Source: DASUZB01 sp035535495
GTDB lineage: Bacteria > Actinomycetota > CALGFH01
Reading direction: 5' to 3'
Length of the DNA stretch: 41,206 nucleotides
Assembly (NCBI GenBank): GCA_035535495.1
Contig: DATLQA010000253.1
Span: 1-41,206, forward strand
Within the stretch, counting starts at the first letter, position 1. Every line of letters starts with the position of its first letter. Position numbers and translations under genes: made by a program. Positions 31,414 to 41,206 of the stretch are shown here, piece by piece. Below the pieces are notes generated by a model. It was not told where the DNA came from, did no database searches, and saw only the letters and a program-made list of their open reading frames with translations.

Positions 31414-31474
31414 CCGGCGGCAAGCGGCAGTTCGGGGAGCGCCGTCCGCGAGGGCGCCTGGGCCTTGCCGCCGG
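31414..31474 (-). terminator. Long stem-loop after the mutase gene
   Basis: CCGGCGGCAAG (31414-31424) and CTTGCCGCCGG (31464-31474) form a perfect 11-bp inverted repeat with a 39-nt spacer. AGGCGCC and GGCGCCT overlap the arm regions and offer an alternative fold. It lies immediately past the stop at 31478, consistent with a terminator or 3'-end stabiliser. Confidence 0.5.
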
Positions 31475-31477
31475 GTC

Positions 31478-33070
<1,593 letters not shown>

Positions 33071-33150
33071 GGTCCCTCCAAAGTCGGCATCGCTCCGCTC
33101 CGACGCTGCAACGGCCGCCGACTGCAAGCGTACTAGTGAGTCCGTGGGTC

Positions 33151-33162
33151 TATCCTTCCGCC
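33151..33162 (+). promoter_or_regulatory. TANNNT -10 element placed for a leaderless transcript
   Basis: TATCCT (33151-33156) is followed by exactly 6 nt and the ATG at 33163. No Shine-Dalgarno sequence. Confidence 0.55.
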
Positions 33163-33939
33163 ATGCTGCGGTTCCATCAGGCGACATGCGAGCTGCTCGG
33201 GATGCCACCGGTGGTGGACCTGCCGTCGCGTGCGGCCATCGCGGAGCGGGAACGCCAGCTCGGCGTCAAGCTCCCGGCCTCGGTATCGGAGTGGTACTCG
33301 CTCCCTGGGGCGATCAACGTCCTGGTCGGAGCGACCGACGACTACGCGATGCGGATCGAGGAGCTGGGAGAGCCGTTCGATGGCTGGGGCAAGGGTCCCC
33401 GGGACCTGGTCCGGGAGGGACTGGTGGTCATCCGGATCGAGAACCAGGGGGTGTGCAGCTGGGCGGTGCGCCTGGACGACGGCGCCGATCCCAGGGTGCT
33501 GATCGAGGTGGACTCGAAGCCGGACGCGGTGATCTGGCGGCTCCACGCGGCGAGCTTCTCCGACTACGTGCTCACGCTCGCGTGGGACGGGTTGGCGTTC
33601 GGGCTCCCGTTCGGGCTGGCGGCGCAGGACTCGCCGCTGGAGCGGCACGACCTGGCGTTGCTGGAGCGGGAGTTCGAGCAGCGGGACCGCACCTGGGGTT
33701 GGCCGGGTCACACCAACTACCGGTTCGAGCGCGGCGACCAGCGGGTCATCGTCTGGGACGGCGAGGGCCAGGCGGACTGGTGGCTGCTCGCGCCGACGGC
33801 CGAGGCGCTTGCCGGCCTGACGCGCACCCTGTGGGACTGTGGCGGGCTGGCCTCGTCGCTGTACGCGGCCTGCCGGGATCCCGGCGTCCAGGACGTGGCC
33901 GAGGAGGTCCTTGCCGCGCTCCGCGCCGGGCCCGGCTGA
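33163..33939 (+). CDS. SMI1/KNR4 (SUKH) family protein
   Basis: 258 aa. AAIAERERQLGVKLPASVSE followed by WYSLPGA is the signature start of the SUKH fold, with helices and strands to about 150. In bacteria SUKH proteins often protect against secreted or contact-dependent toxins; no toxin gene is seen nearby, and the extra C-terminal part (about 160-258) is unassigned. An orphan immunity protein or an unrelated regulatory role are both possible. It is divergent from the mutase gene and convergent with the kinase gene. Confidence 0.75.
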   Translation: MLRFHQATCELLGMPPVVDLPSRAAIAERERQLGVKLPASVSEWYSLPGAINVLVGATDDYAMRIEELGEPFDGWGKGPRDLVREGLVVIRIENQGVCSWAVRLDDGADPRVLIEVDSKPDAVIWRLHAASFSDYVLTLAWDGLAFGLPFGLAAQDSPLERHDLALLEREFEQRDRTWGWPGHTNYRFERGDQRVIVWDGEGQADWWLLAPTAEALAGLTRTLWDCGGLASSLYAACRDPGVQDVAEEVLAALRAGPG

Positions 33940-33953
33940 CCAATCCGGGCAGG

Positions 33954-35549
33954 TCACTCGACCGAGAACTCGGCCAGGAAGCGGTTCAGCACGCCCTGGA
34001 AGCCCACCCAGTCGGCCGCGTTGGCCTGGAACTGCACCGCGTAGCGGTGCCTGGTGGTGGTCACCGCCAGGTCGTAGACCCGGGTCGAGCGACCCTTGAG
34101 GACGTAGGTGAACTCCCAGGCCGCCGCGCGCCAGCGCTCCCGGTACAGCGTCCGCTGCAGGGCGATGCGCCGGTAGTGGTCGTCGGTGTGGTCGGCCTTG
34201 AAGTCACGCTCGACCTGTTCCCAGGCGTCGAGCGGATCCTGGCGGTCCTTGCTGACCTCGACCCGGACGAACCGGGTAGGTTCGGCGGGGTCGCGGAACT
34301 CGGTCACCCCCGGCCTGCTGGTCTTCGCGTGGGTCCAGCGCGGTGGATACGCGAGGCGGAAGGCCGGATCGTGGTAGGCGGTCCAGGCGATCGTGGACGG
34401 CGTGGCCGTCGAGGACGGGGCGCCGGCGCCGCCGCGGTCGGGCCACGCGGCCCACTCGGGCCACTCGCCGCGCACCAGCGCCCACCCGAGCCCGCCCGCC
34501 AGCAGCACAACCACCGCGAGCACGCCGACACCGCGGCGCAGCCGGCGCCGCGGCCTGCCGGCGACCGCTGTCTGGTGCTGGTCCGAGACGGCCTCGAACT
34601 GGGCGGTCACGGTGGCGGCGGAGGGCTCCGACGCCAGCCGCGGGACGGTGGGCGACGCCGCCGGGGCCGTGCCCGCTGCGCCCTCGGTCGCCGCGCCGCG
34701 CCCGGCCGGTCCGTTAACAGCCGCCACCTTGCGCAGCAGGCGGCGCAGGTCCGGCGCTGTCGGGCGCGCGGCCGGCGGCTTGGTGAGCAGCCCGGCGAGC
34801 GCCGGGGTGAGCGGCCCGGCCCGCGTGGCCGGCCGGGGCTCGTCGTAGACGACCGCGGCCAGGGTGGCGAGCGGGCTGCCGCGGTCGAACGGGGGCACGC
34901 CCTCGACCGCGAAGTACATGGTGGCGCCGAGCGCCCACAGGTCGGTGGCGGGACCGATCGGCCCGAACTCGGCCTCGGCCTGCTCCGGTGCCATGTAGGC
35001 CGGCGAGCCGGCGAGCAGGCCGGTGCTGGCGGTCAGCACCGGGTCGCCCTGGACCGAGGCGATGCCGAAGTCGGCCAGCTTGGTGCTGCCGTCCGCCCGG
35101 ACCATGACGTTGCCCGGCTTGACGTCGCGGTGGACGATCCCGACCCGGTGGGCGGCTTCGAGCGTGTCGAGCAGCGCCAGGCCGATGGCGGCCACCTCGT
35201 CGGGCGGCAGCGGGCCGCGCTCGTCGACCAGGTCGGTGAGGGTCGGCGCCTCGACCAGCTCCATCACGATGAAGGGGTGGCCGCCCTCGTCGAGGATGTC
35301 GTGGAGGGTGACGGCGCCGGCGTGGTTGAGGCGGGCGGCCACCCGGGCCTCGCGCATCACCCGGCGGCGGATCCGGGCCCGCTCGTCGTCGGGCAGGGTG
35401 GCCGGGACCTGGACCTCCTTGATGGCCACGTCGCGGCCGAGCACGGTGTCCCTGGCACGCCAGACCACGCCCATGCCGCCACGGCCCAGCGGGGGCGTCC
35501 GCATGGCGTAGCGGTCGGCGATACGGCGCTCGGAGCCGCTCTCCGGCAT
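33954..35549 (-). CDS. Transmembrane Ser/Thr protein kinase (paralog 1)
   Basis: 531 aa. The kinase domain (about 10-275) is complete: GRGGMG loop, ATP Lys44, HRDVKPGN with catalytic Asp142, DFG at 160-162, and GSPAYMAPEQ after the activation loop. A linker (about 280-338), one TM (about 340-358) and an extracytoplasmic domain of about 170 residues follow. That domain contains no PASTA or other known sensor repeats that I recognise, but resembles the one in the neighbouring kinase. The start is ATG 35549 with GGGGGG upstream. Confidence 0.9.
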   Translation of the reverse strand: MPESGSERRIADRYAMRTPPLGRGGMGVVWRARDTVLGRDVAIKEVQVPATLPDDERARIRRRVMREARVAARLNHAGAVTLHDILDEGGHPFIVMELVEAPTLTDLVDERGPLPPDEVAAIGLALLDTLEAAHRVGIVHRDVKPGNVMVRADGSTKLADFGIASVQGDPVLTASTGLLAGSPAYMAPEQAEAEFGPIGPATDLWALGATMYFAVEGVPPFDRGSPLATLAAVVYDEPRPATRAGPLTPALAGLLTKPPAARPTAPDLRRLLRKVAAVNGPAGRGAATEGAAGTAPAASPTVPRLASEPSAATVTAQFEAVSDQHQTAVAGRPRRRLRRGVGVLAVVVLLAGGLGWALVRGEWPEWAAWPDRGGAGAPSSTATPSTIAWTAYHDPAFRLAYPPRWTHAKTSRPGVTEFRDPAEPTRFVRVEVSKDRQDPLDAWEQVERDFKADHTDDHYRRIALQRTLYRERWRAAAWEFTYVLKGRSTRVYDLAVTTTRHRYAVQFQANAADWVGFQGVLNRFLAEFSVE

Positions 35550-35587
35550 CTGCCCCCCTGCGTCGGTGGCATCCAGCGGCCGCAAGC

Positions 35588-37651
35588 CTAGATGGTGTGG
35601 AGCGTCTCCTCCACCGTGCGCCAGACCTCCCGGTCGGCCGCGGCCCAGTCGCTGTCGCGGGCGGTCATCACCACCGAGTAGCCCCAGCTGCCGAAGGCGA
35701 CGTTGACGTGGCGCTCGTGCACCCGCTCGCCCTTATCCTCGTAGGTGTACTCGGTGATCACCGCGGGCTTGCCCTGGTAGGTGCCCTGTTGCTGGCCGAT
35801 GAACTGGTAGCCGTCCAGGCTCCGGCGCGTCTCCTCCCACCTCTGGGAGGCGGGGAGCAGCGGGGCTGGAGGGGTCTGCGAGCGGATCTCGAACGACCGC
35901 TTCGCCTTGCCGTCCTCGAAGGTGGCCGTGTTGAACTCACTCTTGAGCACGTGGGCCTTCCAGCCCTTGGGGTAGGCCACCGCGTAGTGCCCCTTGGGGT
36001 TGTCCAGCAGCTTGAACCCGGCCGGCACGCCGGCCGCGGCCGGCTGCGGCGCGGTCGTCGCGGTCTGGCCGCCTCCCGATGCGGTGGTCCTCGATGCCGG
36101 CGTGGTGGTCGTCGGCGAGCTGGCGGCCGGGCCGCCCTTGGCTGCCGGAGACTCCCCGCCCCGGTCGCCCCGGAAGGCCCCGAGGATCAGCGCGACCACG
36201 AGCCCACCGGCGAGCGCCAGCCCCAGCAGGGCGAGCATCAGCGCCGCGCGCGGACGCGGCCCGGGAGTGACCGGCGCTGGGACCGGCAGCACCGGGCCCT
36301 GACCGGAGCGCGGCGCCGTCCCGGTCGGCCGGGACGGCGCCGGCCCGGGGATGGGCGCCGGTGCCGGACGCGCCGGCGGGTCCTCTGGCTCGTCGGCGGC
36401 CTGGGTTGCCGCCGCCGACTGGGCCTCGGCCCGGTCGGCAATCACCGCGGCTGCCGCCACCGACGCGGACCCGGCTTCCACCGGCTCGTGGGACGGGGCC
36501 TCCGCCGGCTCCCCGGACCGGGTGTCGGCGGCCGGCGCGTCGGACACTGGCACCGGGCCGGGCTCACCGGATGGCATGCGGGCCGTGGCCGCCTCGGACG
36601 GCGCCGGCGGCGTGGCCACCGGCTCCGGCCGCTCGGCGGTGGCGGGCTCCGGCTGCTCCGCGGTGGCGGGCTCCGGCTGCTCCGTGGTGACGGGCTCCTG
36701 GTCGCTGGGTGCGGTGTGCTCGACCGGGGTTGGTGGTGGGACCACCGGCAGCGGCGTGGTGTCGTGCGCGGCGGCGGTCGCTGGCGGGAACGGCGCGACC
36801 GCCGTGGTCGTCTGGGACCCGGGACCGGGGCCAGCGAGCCGCTCGAGCTGGCCGCGGAGCTGGCCGGCTGAGGGCCGTTCGGCCGGGGACTTGGCGAGCA
36901 GACCGAGCACCAGCGGCTCCAGCTCGCCGCCGCGTCGCATCGGGCGCGGCGGGTCGTTGACCACCGCCGTCAGGGTGGGCACCGCGCCGTTGCGGTCGAA
37001 CGGCGGCTCGCCTTCGAGCGCGAAGTACATGGTGGCGCCGAGCGCCCACAGGTCGGTGGCCGGACCCGAGAGCTGCCCGCTGGCCTGCTCCGGTGCCATG
37101 TAGGCGGGCGAGCCGAGCACCAGGCCGGTGGCGGTGAGCTGAGGGTCGCCGGCCAGTGAGGCGATGCCGAAGTCGGCCAGCTTCACCCGCCCTTCGCCGG
37201 ACGGGACCATGACGTTGCCCGGCTTGACGTCACGGTGGACGATCCCGACCCGGTGGGCGGCCCGCAGCGCGTCCAGCACCTGCAGGCCGATCGCGGCCAC
37301 CTCGGCCGGCGGCAGGGGCCCCCGCTGCTTCGCCACCGCGGCGAGGGTGGGCGCCTCCACCAGCTCCATCACGATGAAGGTCCGCCCCTCCTCCTGGACC
37401 ACGTCGTACAGCGTGACCACGTTGGGGTGGTTGAGGCGGGCGGCCGCGCGCGCCTCGCGCATGACCCTGGCGCGCATGGCTTCCAGGTCCCCGGCGGTCA
37501 GCGACAGGGGGAGCTGGACCTCCTTGATGGCGACGTCGCGGCCGAGCAGCTGGTCCCTGGCACGCCAGACGACACCCATGCCCCCCCGGCCGAGGATGTG
37601 TTCACGGGCGTAGCGGTCGGCGATGAGACGTTCGGGCGCGCGCTTGGCCAT
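35588..37651 (-). CDS. Transmembrane Ser/Thr protein kinase (paralog 2)
   Basis: 687 aa. The kinase domain (about 10-275) has GRGGMG, Lys43, HRDVKPGN, DFG and GSPAYMAPEQ. A long, disordered Pro/Glu/Ala linker (about 280-465) includes near-exact octapeptide repeats. One TM (about 470-492) precedes a Thr-rich stretch and an extracytoplasmic domain of about 145 residues starting NPKGHYAVAYPKGWKAHV. The two kinases are clearly duplicates; this one has a longer linker. ATG 37651 has TAGCTT 7 nt upstream and no well-placed RBS. Confidence 0.9.
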   Translation of the reverse strand: MAKRAPERLIADRYAREHILGRGGMGVVWRARDQLLGRDVAIKEVQLPLSLTAGDLEAMRARVMREARAAARLNHPNVVTLYDVVQEEGRTFIVMELVEAPTLAAVAKQRGPLPPAEVAAIGLQVLDALRAAHRVGIVHRDVKPGNVMVPSGEGRVKLADFGIASLAGDPQLTATGLVLGSPAYMAPEQASGQLSGPATDLWALGATMYFALEGEPPFDRNGAVPTLTAVVNDPPRPMRRGGELEPLVLGLLAKSPAERPSAGQLRGQLERLAGPGPGSQTTTAVAPFPPATAAAHDTTPLPVVPPPTPVEHTAPSDQEPVTTEQPEPATAEQPEPATAERPEPVATPPAPSEAATARMPSGEPGPVPVSDAPAADTRSGEPAEAPSHEPVEAGSASVAAAAVIADRAEAQSAAATQAADEPEDPPARPAPAPIPGPAPSRPTGTAPRSGQGPVLPVPAPVTPGPRPRAALMLALLGLALAGGLVVALILGAFRGDRGGESPAAKGGPAASSPTTTTPASRTTASGGGQTATTAPQPAAAGVPAGFKLLDNPKGHYAVAYPKGWKAHVLKSEFNTATFEDGKAKRSFEIRSQTPPAPLLPASQRWEETRRSLDGYQFIGQQQGTYQGKPAVITEYTYEDKGERVHERHVNVAFGSWGYSVVMTARDSDWAAADREVWRTVEETLHTI
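36621..36692 (-). repeat. 24-bp tandem repeats in the kinase linker
   Basis: Three units of 24 bp (36621-36644, 36645-36668, 36669-36692) encode an 8-residue Pro-Glu-Pro-rich unit on the minus strand. In-frame repeats of this kind expand or contract readily. Confidence 0.75.
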
Positions 37652-37664
37652 GAACTCCAAGCTA
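37652..37664 (-). promoter_or_regulatory. TANNNT -10 near the start codon of kinase 2
   Basis: TAGCTT (37664-37659, minus strand) is followed by 7 nt and the ATG at 37651, again fitting a leaderless or near-leaderless mRNA. GGAG is only 3 nt from the ATG, too close to act as a normal RBS. Confidence 0.45.
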
Positions 37665-37780
37665 CCCGTGCCCGGCGATGGCAACCACCTCGCGCCAGCC
37701 AGGCGGTCCCGCGCGCGAAGCCTGGCACACCCGCCGTGACCTGCTCGTCTGATCCAAACGACAGTGCTCAGCGGCGATGG

Positions 37781-37786
37781 TACAGT
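37781..37786 (+). promoter_or_regulatory. Candidate -10 of the sdh operon
   Basis: TACAGT lies about 150 nt before sdhC in the 286-bp divergent gap. No -35 match. The leader ends in GGAGGT-G-ACCTCC (37920-37932), where the ribosome-binding site sits next to its own complement, 13 nt from the ATG. Confidence 0.35.
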
Positions 37787-37937
37787 CCAGGGTGGCACGG
37801 CTTGGGACGCGGCCTGCCACCCCGACGCCGACCGGACGGCGGTTGCGAGCGCCCGGCGGCCGGCGCCCCGCCGGCCATGCCGCGCTCCCGGGGGAACGAT
37901 CGCCACGGCGTGCCGTCCAGGAGGTGACCTCCCCGGG

Positions 37938-38312
37938 ATGCAACGCCTCGGAACGCTCTACCGCGGCCGTGAGGGCATGTGGACCTGGGTCCTGCACCGG
38001 GTCTCGGGGGTCGCGATCCTCTTCTACCTGTTCGCCCACGTCGCCGACCAGGCCTTGGTCAACGTCTCACCGGAGGCGTACGACCGGGTCATGGACACCT
38101 ACCGCAATCCCTTCGTCGGGCTGCTCGAACTCGGCCTGGCGGTGCTGATCATCTTCCACGCGCTCAACGGGCTGCGGATCATCCTGTTCGACTTCTGGTC
38201 TCAGGGGATCGTCAGGCAGCGCCAGATGCTGTGGGTGCAGGCCGTGCTGTTCCTGCTGCTGTCCATCCCGGCCGTGGTCGCCATCGGCGGCAAGATCCTC
38301 GAGGAGCTCTGA
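37938..38312 (+). CDS. sdhC: Succinate dehydrogenase cytochrome b subunit
   Basis: 124 aa with three TM segments (about 18-37, 57-77 and 98-118). WTWVLHRVSGVAILFYLFAH carries the Arg-x-Ser quinone-site motif and a His haem-ligand candidate (H35), and FHALNGLRIILFD the His of the next helix. The RBS GGAGG is unusually far (13 nt) and lies in a self-complementary GGAGGTGACCTCC. It is the first gene of sdhCDAB, and its stop is 2 nt from sdhD. Confidence 0.88.
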   Translation: MQRLGTLYRGREGMWTWVLHRVSGVAILFYLFAHVADQALVNVSPEAYDRVMDTYRNPFVGLLELGLAVLIIFHALNGLRIILFDFWSQGIVRQRQMLWVQAVLFLLLSIPAVVAIGGKILEEL

Positions 38313-38314
38313 GC

Positions 38315-38737
38315 ATGAGCGTGGACGTCCCGCCGGCGCCACTGCCCCGCTCGACCGCGGCCGACCGGCGCCAGCCGAAGATGGGCAAGGGCAACTTCGA
38401 GCTCTACGCCTGGGTGTTCATGCGCGTCTCCGGCGTGCTCCTGGTCCTGCTGGTGCTGGCGCACTTCGCCATCATGCACGTGCTCGGCGGCGGCCTCGAC
38501 CGGGTCAACTTCGCCTTCGTCTCCGGCCGCTGGGCCAACCCGTTCTGGCGGGTCTACGACTTCGCCCTGCTCACCCTGGCGCTGCTGCACGGGGGCAACG
38601 GCCTGCGCGTGATCATCGACGACTACGCGCGTACCGCCTACCGGCGGCTGGTCTACCTGAGCCTGGCCGCCACCGTGGTCGGGCTGACCTGGGTGCTCGG
38701 CACGCTGACCATCTTCGCCTTCACCCCCAAGGGCTAG
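38315..38737 (+). CDS. sdhD: Succinate dehydrogenase membrane anchor subunit
   Basis: 140 aa, three TM segments (about 30-56, 75-97 and 108-133). ELYAWVFMRVSGVLLVLLVL and ALLHGGNGLRVIIDDY are typical, with His residues for haem binding. GAGGAG lies 9 nt before the ATG. It pairs with sdhC to anchor the catalytic subunits to the membrane and reduce quinone. Confidence 0.87.
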   Translation: MSVDVPPAPLPRSTAADRRQPKMGKGNFELYAWVFMRVSGVLLVLLVLAHFAIMHVLGGGLDRVNFAFVSGRWANPFWRVYDFALLTLALLHGGNGLRVIIDDYARTAYRRLVYLSLAATVVGLTWVLGTLTIFAFTPKG

Positions 38738-38748
38738 GAGCCCGACCC

Positions 38749-40482
<1,734 letters not shown>

Positions 40483-40509
40483 CAGATGTCCGTGAAAGGA
40501 CACCGCTGA

Positions 40510-41206
40510 ATGGACGTCACCCTGAAGGTCCGCCGCTTCAACCCCGAGACGGACGCGGCCCCCCACTTCGAGACCTACCAGGTCCCGGCCAACCCGATGG
40601 ACCGGGTCCTCGACCTGCTCCACTACGTGAAGTGGAACATCGACGGGTCGCTCACCTTCCGGCGCTCCTGCGCGCACGGCATCTGCGGGTCGGACGCCAT
40701 GCTCATCAACGGCGCCAACCGCCTGGCCTGCAAGGTGCTGGTGCGTGAGGTCGGCGACCAGATCACGTTGGAGGCGCTGCGTGGGCTGCCGCTCGCCAAG
40801 GACCTGGTGGTCGACATGGAGCCGTTCTTCCGCTCCTACCGCTCGGTCCTGCCGTACCTGGTCAACGACGAGCCCGAGCCGGACAACGAGCGGCGGCAGT
40901 CGCCGGAGGAGCGGGCGCGCTACGACGACACCACCAAGTGCATCCTCTGTGCCGCCTGCACCACCTCCTGCCCGGTGTTCTGGGCCGACGAGGAGTACTT
41001 CGGGCCGGCCGCGATCGTCAACGCGCACCGCTTCATCTTCGACTCCCGCGACCGCGGCGCCGCCCAGCGGCTGGAGGTGCTGAACGACAAGGAGGGCGTC
41101 TGGCGCTGCCGGACCACCTTCAACTGCACCGACGCCTGCCCTCGCGGCATCAAGGTCACCCAGGCGATCCAGGAGGTGAAGCGCGCCCTGCTGTTCCGCA
41201 AGGTCT
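40510..41206 (+). CDS. sdhB: Succinate dehydrogenase iron-sulfur subunit (3' end cut by window edge)
   Basis: 232 residues are visible from ATG 40510. SCAHGICGSD gives the [2Fe-2S] ligands, CILCAACTTSCPVF the [4Fe-4S] ligands, and CRTTFNCTDACPRGIK the later cluster ligands. It passes electrons from FAD to quinone. The last residues and stop lie beyond the window. AAAGGA lies 9 nt upstream, and the stop of a tiny upstream frame (40486-40509) abuts the ATG. Confidence 0.93.
   Translation, partial: MDVTLKVRRFNPETDAAPHFETYQVPANPMDRVLDLLHYVKWNIDGSLTFRRSCAHGICGSDAMLINGANRLACKVLVREVGDQITLEALRGLPLAKDLVVDMEPFFRSYRSVLPYLVNDEPEPDNERRQSPEERARYDDTTKCILCAACTTSCPVFWADEEYFGPAAIVNAHRFIFDSRDRGAAQRLEVLNDKEGVWRCRTTFNCTDACPRGIKVTQAIQEVKRALLFRKV

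Overview
The window looks like ordinary chromosome from a very GC-rich actinobacterium. The evidence is G/C-dominated third codon positions, frequent GTG starts with 1-4 nt stop/start overlaps, a WhiB-type iron-sulfur regulator, biotin carboxylase-BCCP fusion subunits, paired Ser/Thr kinases and TANNNT-type -10 elements. I see no rRNA, tRNA, phage, transposase or CRISPR array. Genus cannot be set from this sequence. All family names come from reading motifs, not from a search.

Layout. 1-4.4 kb: a truncated multi-TM flippase-like protein, an unidentified 174-aa protein, a DUF72 protein, an AadA-like nucleotidyltransferase, a ribbon-helix-helix/MazF toxin-antitoxin pair, and a convergent proline-rich protein. 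4.4-8.7 kb: an acyl-CoA dehydrogenase, a GC-rich repeat region, a membrane GAF/SpoIIE phosphatase and a sugar-nucleotide epimerase. 8.7-13.8 kb (minus strand): an HMG-CoA-lyase-like enzyme, a carboxyltransferase and a biotin carboxylase-BCCP in overlapping order, then a SpoIIAB-like ATPase and a small partner gene. 13.9-21.8 kb: a PH/SHOCT membrane protein, a GerMN-Gmad2 lipoprotein, biotin protein ligase, a propionyl-CoA-type carboxyltransferase with two small followers, WhiB, and a second biotin carboxylase-BCCP. 22-33 kb: small unknown genes, cobalamin-dependent MetH, a second Gmad2 lipoprotein, a CPBP protease, a flavoprotein disulfide reductase, RadC, a mini membrane protein and a methylmalonyl-CoA mutase large subunit. 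33-41 kb: a SUKH protein, two tandem Ser/Thr kinases and sdhCDAB, whose last gene runs off the edge.

The metabolic thread is acyl-CoA catabolism into the TCA cycle. Carboxyltransferases and biotin carboxylases, with their biotin ligase, would make methylmalonyl-CoA or branched acyl-CoAs. The mutase would convert methylmalonyl-CoA to succinyl-CoA, and succinate dehydrogenase oxidises succinate. MetH and the mutase both need cobalamin. This pathway is inferred from neighbourhood; substrates are not proven.

The most unusual sequence-level observations are these. (i) A GC-rich dispersed element occurs upstream of the acyl-CoA dehydrogenase and again inside the coding N-terminus of a carboxyltransferase. 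(ii) An adjoining degenerate ~26-bp array carries a GGATCC core. (iii) A recurring promoter layout places a TANNNT hexamer exactly 6 nt before the start codon in at least five genes, predicting leaderless mRNAs. (iv) A 17-bp palindrome supplies the TAG stop of both convergent genes at the toxin-antitoxin locus. (v) The HMG-CoA-lyase-like protein has Ser where the family's active-site Cys is expected. I did not find a clearly new multi-gene system; the repeat element and the leaderless set are the best leads.
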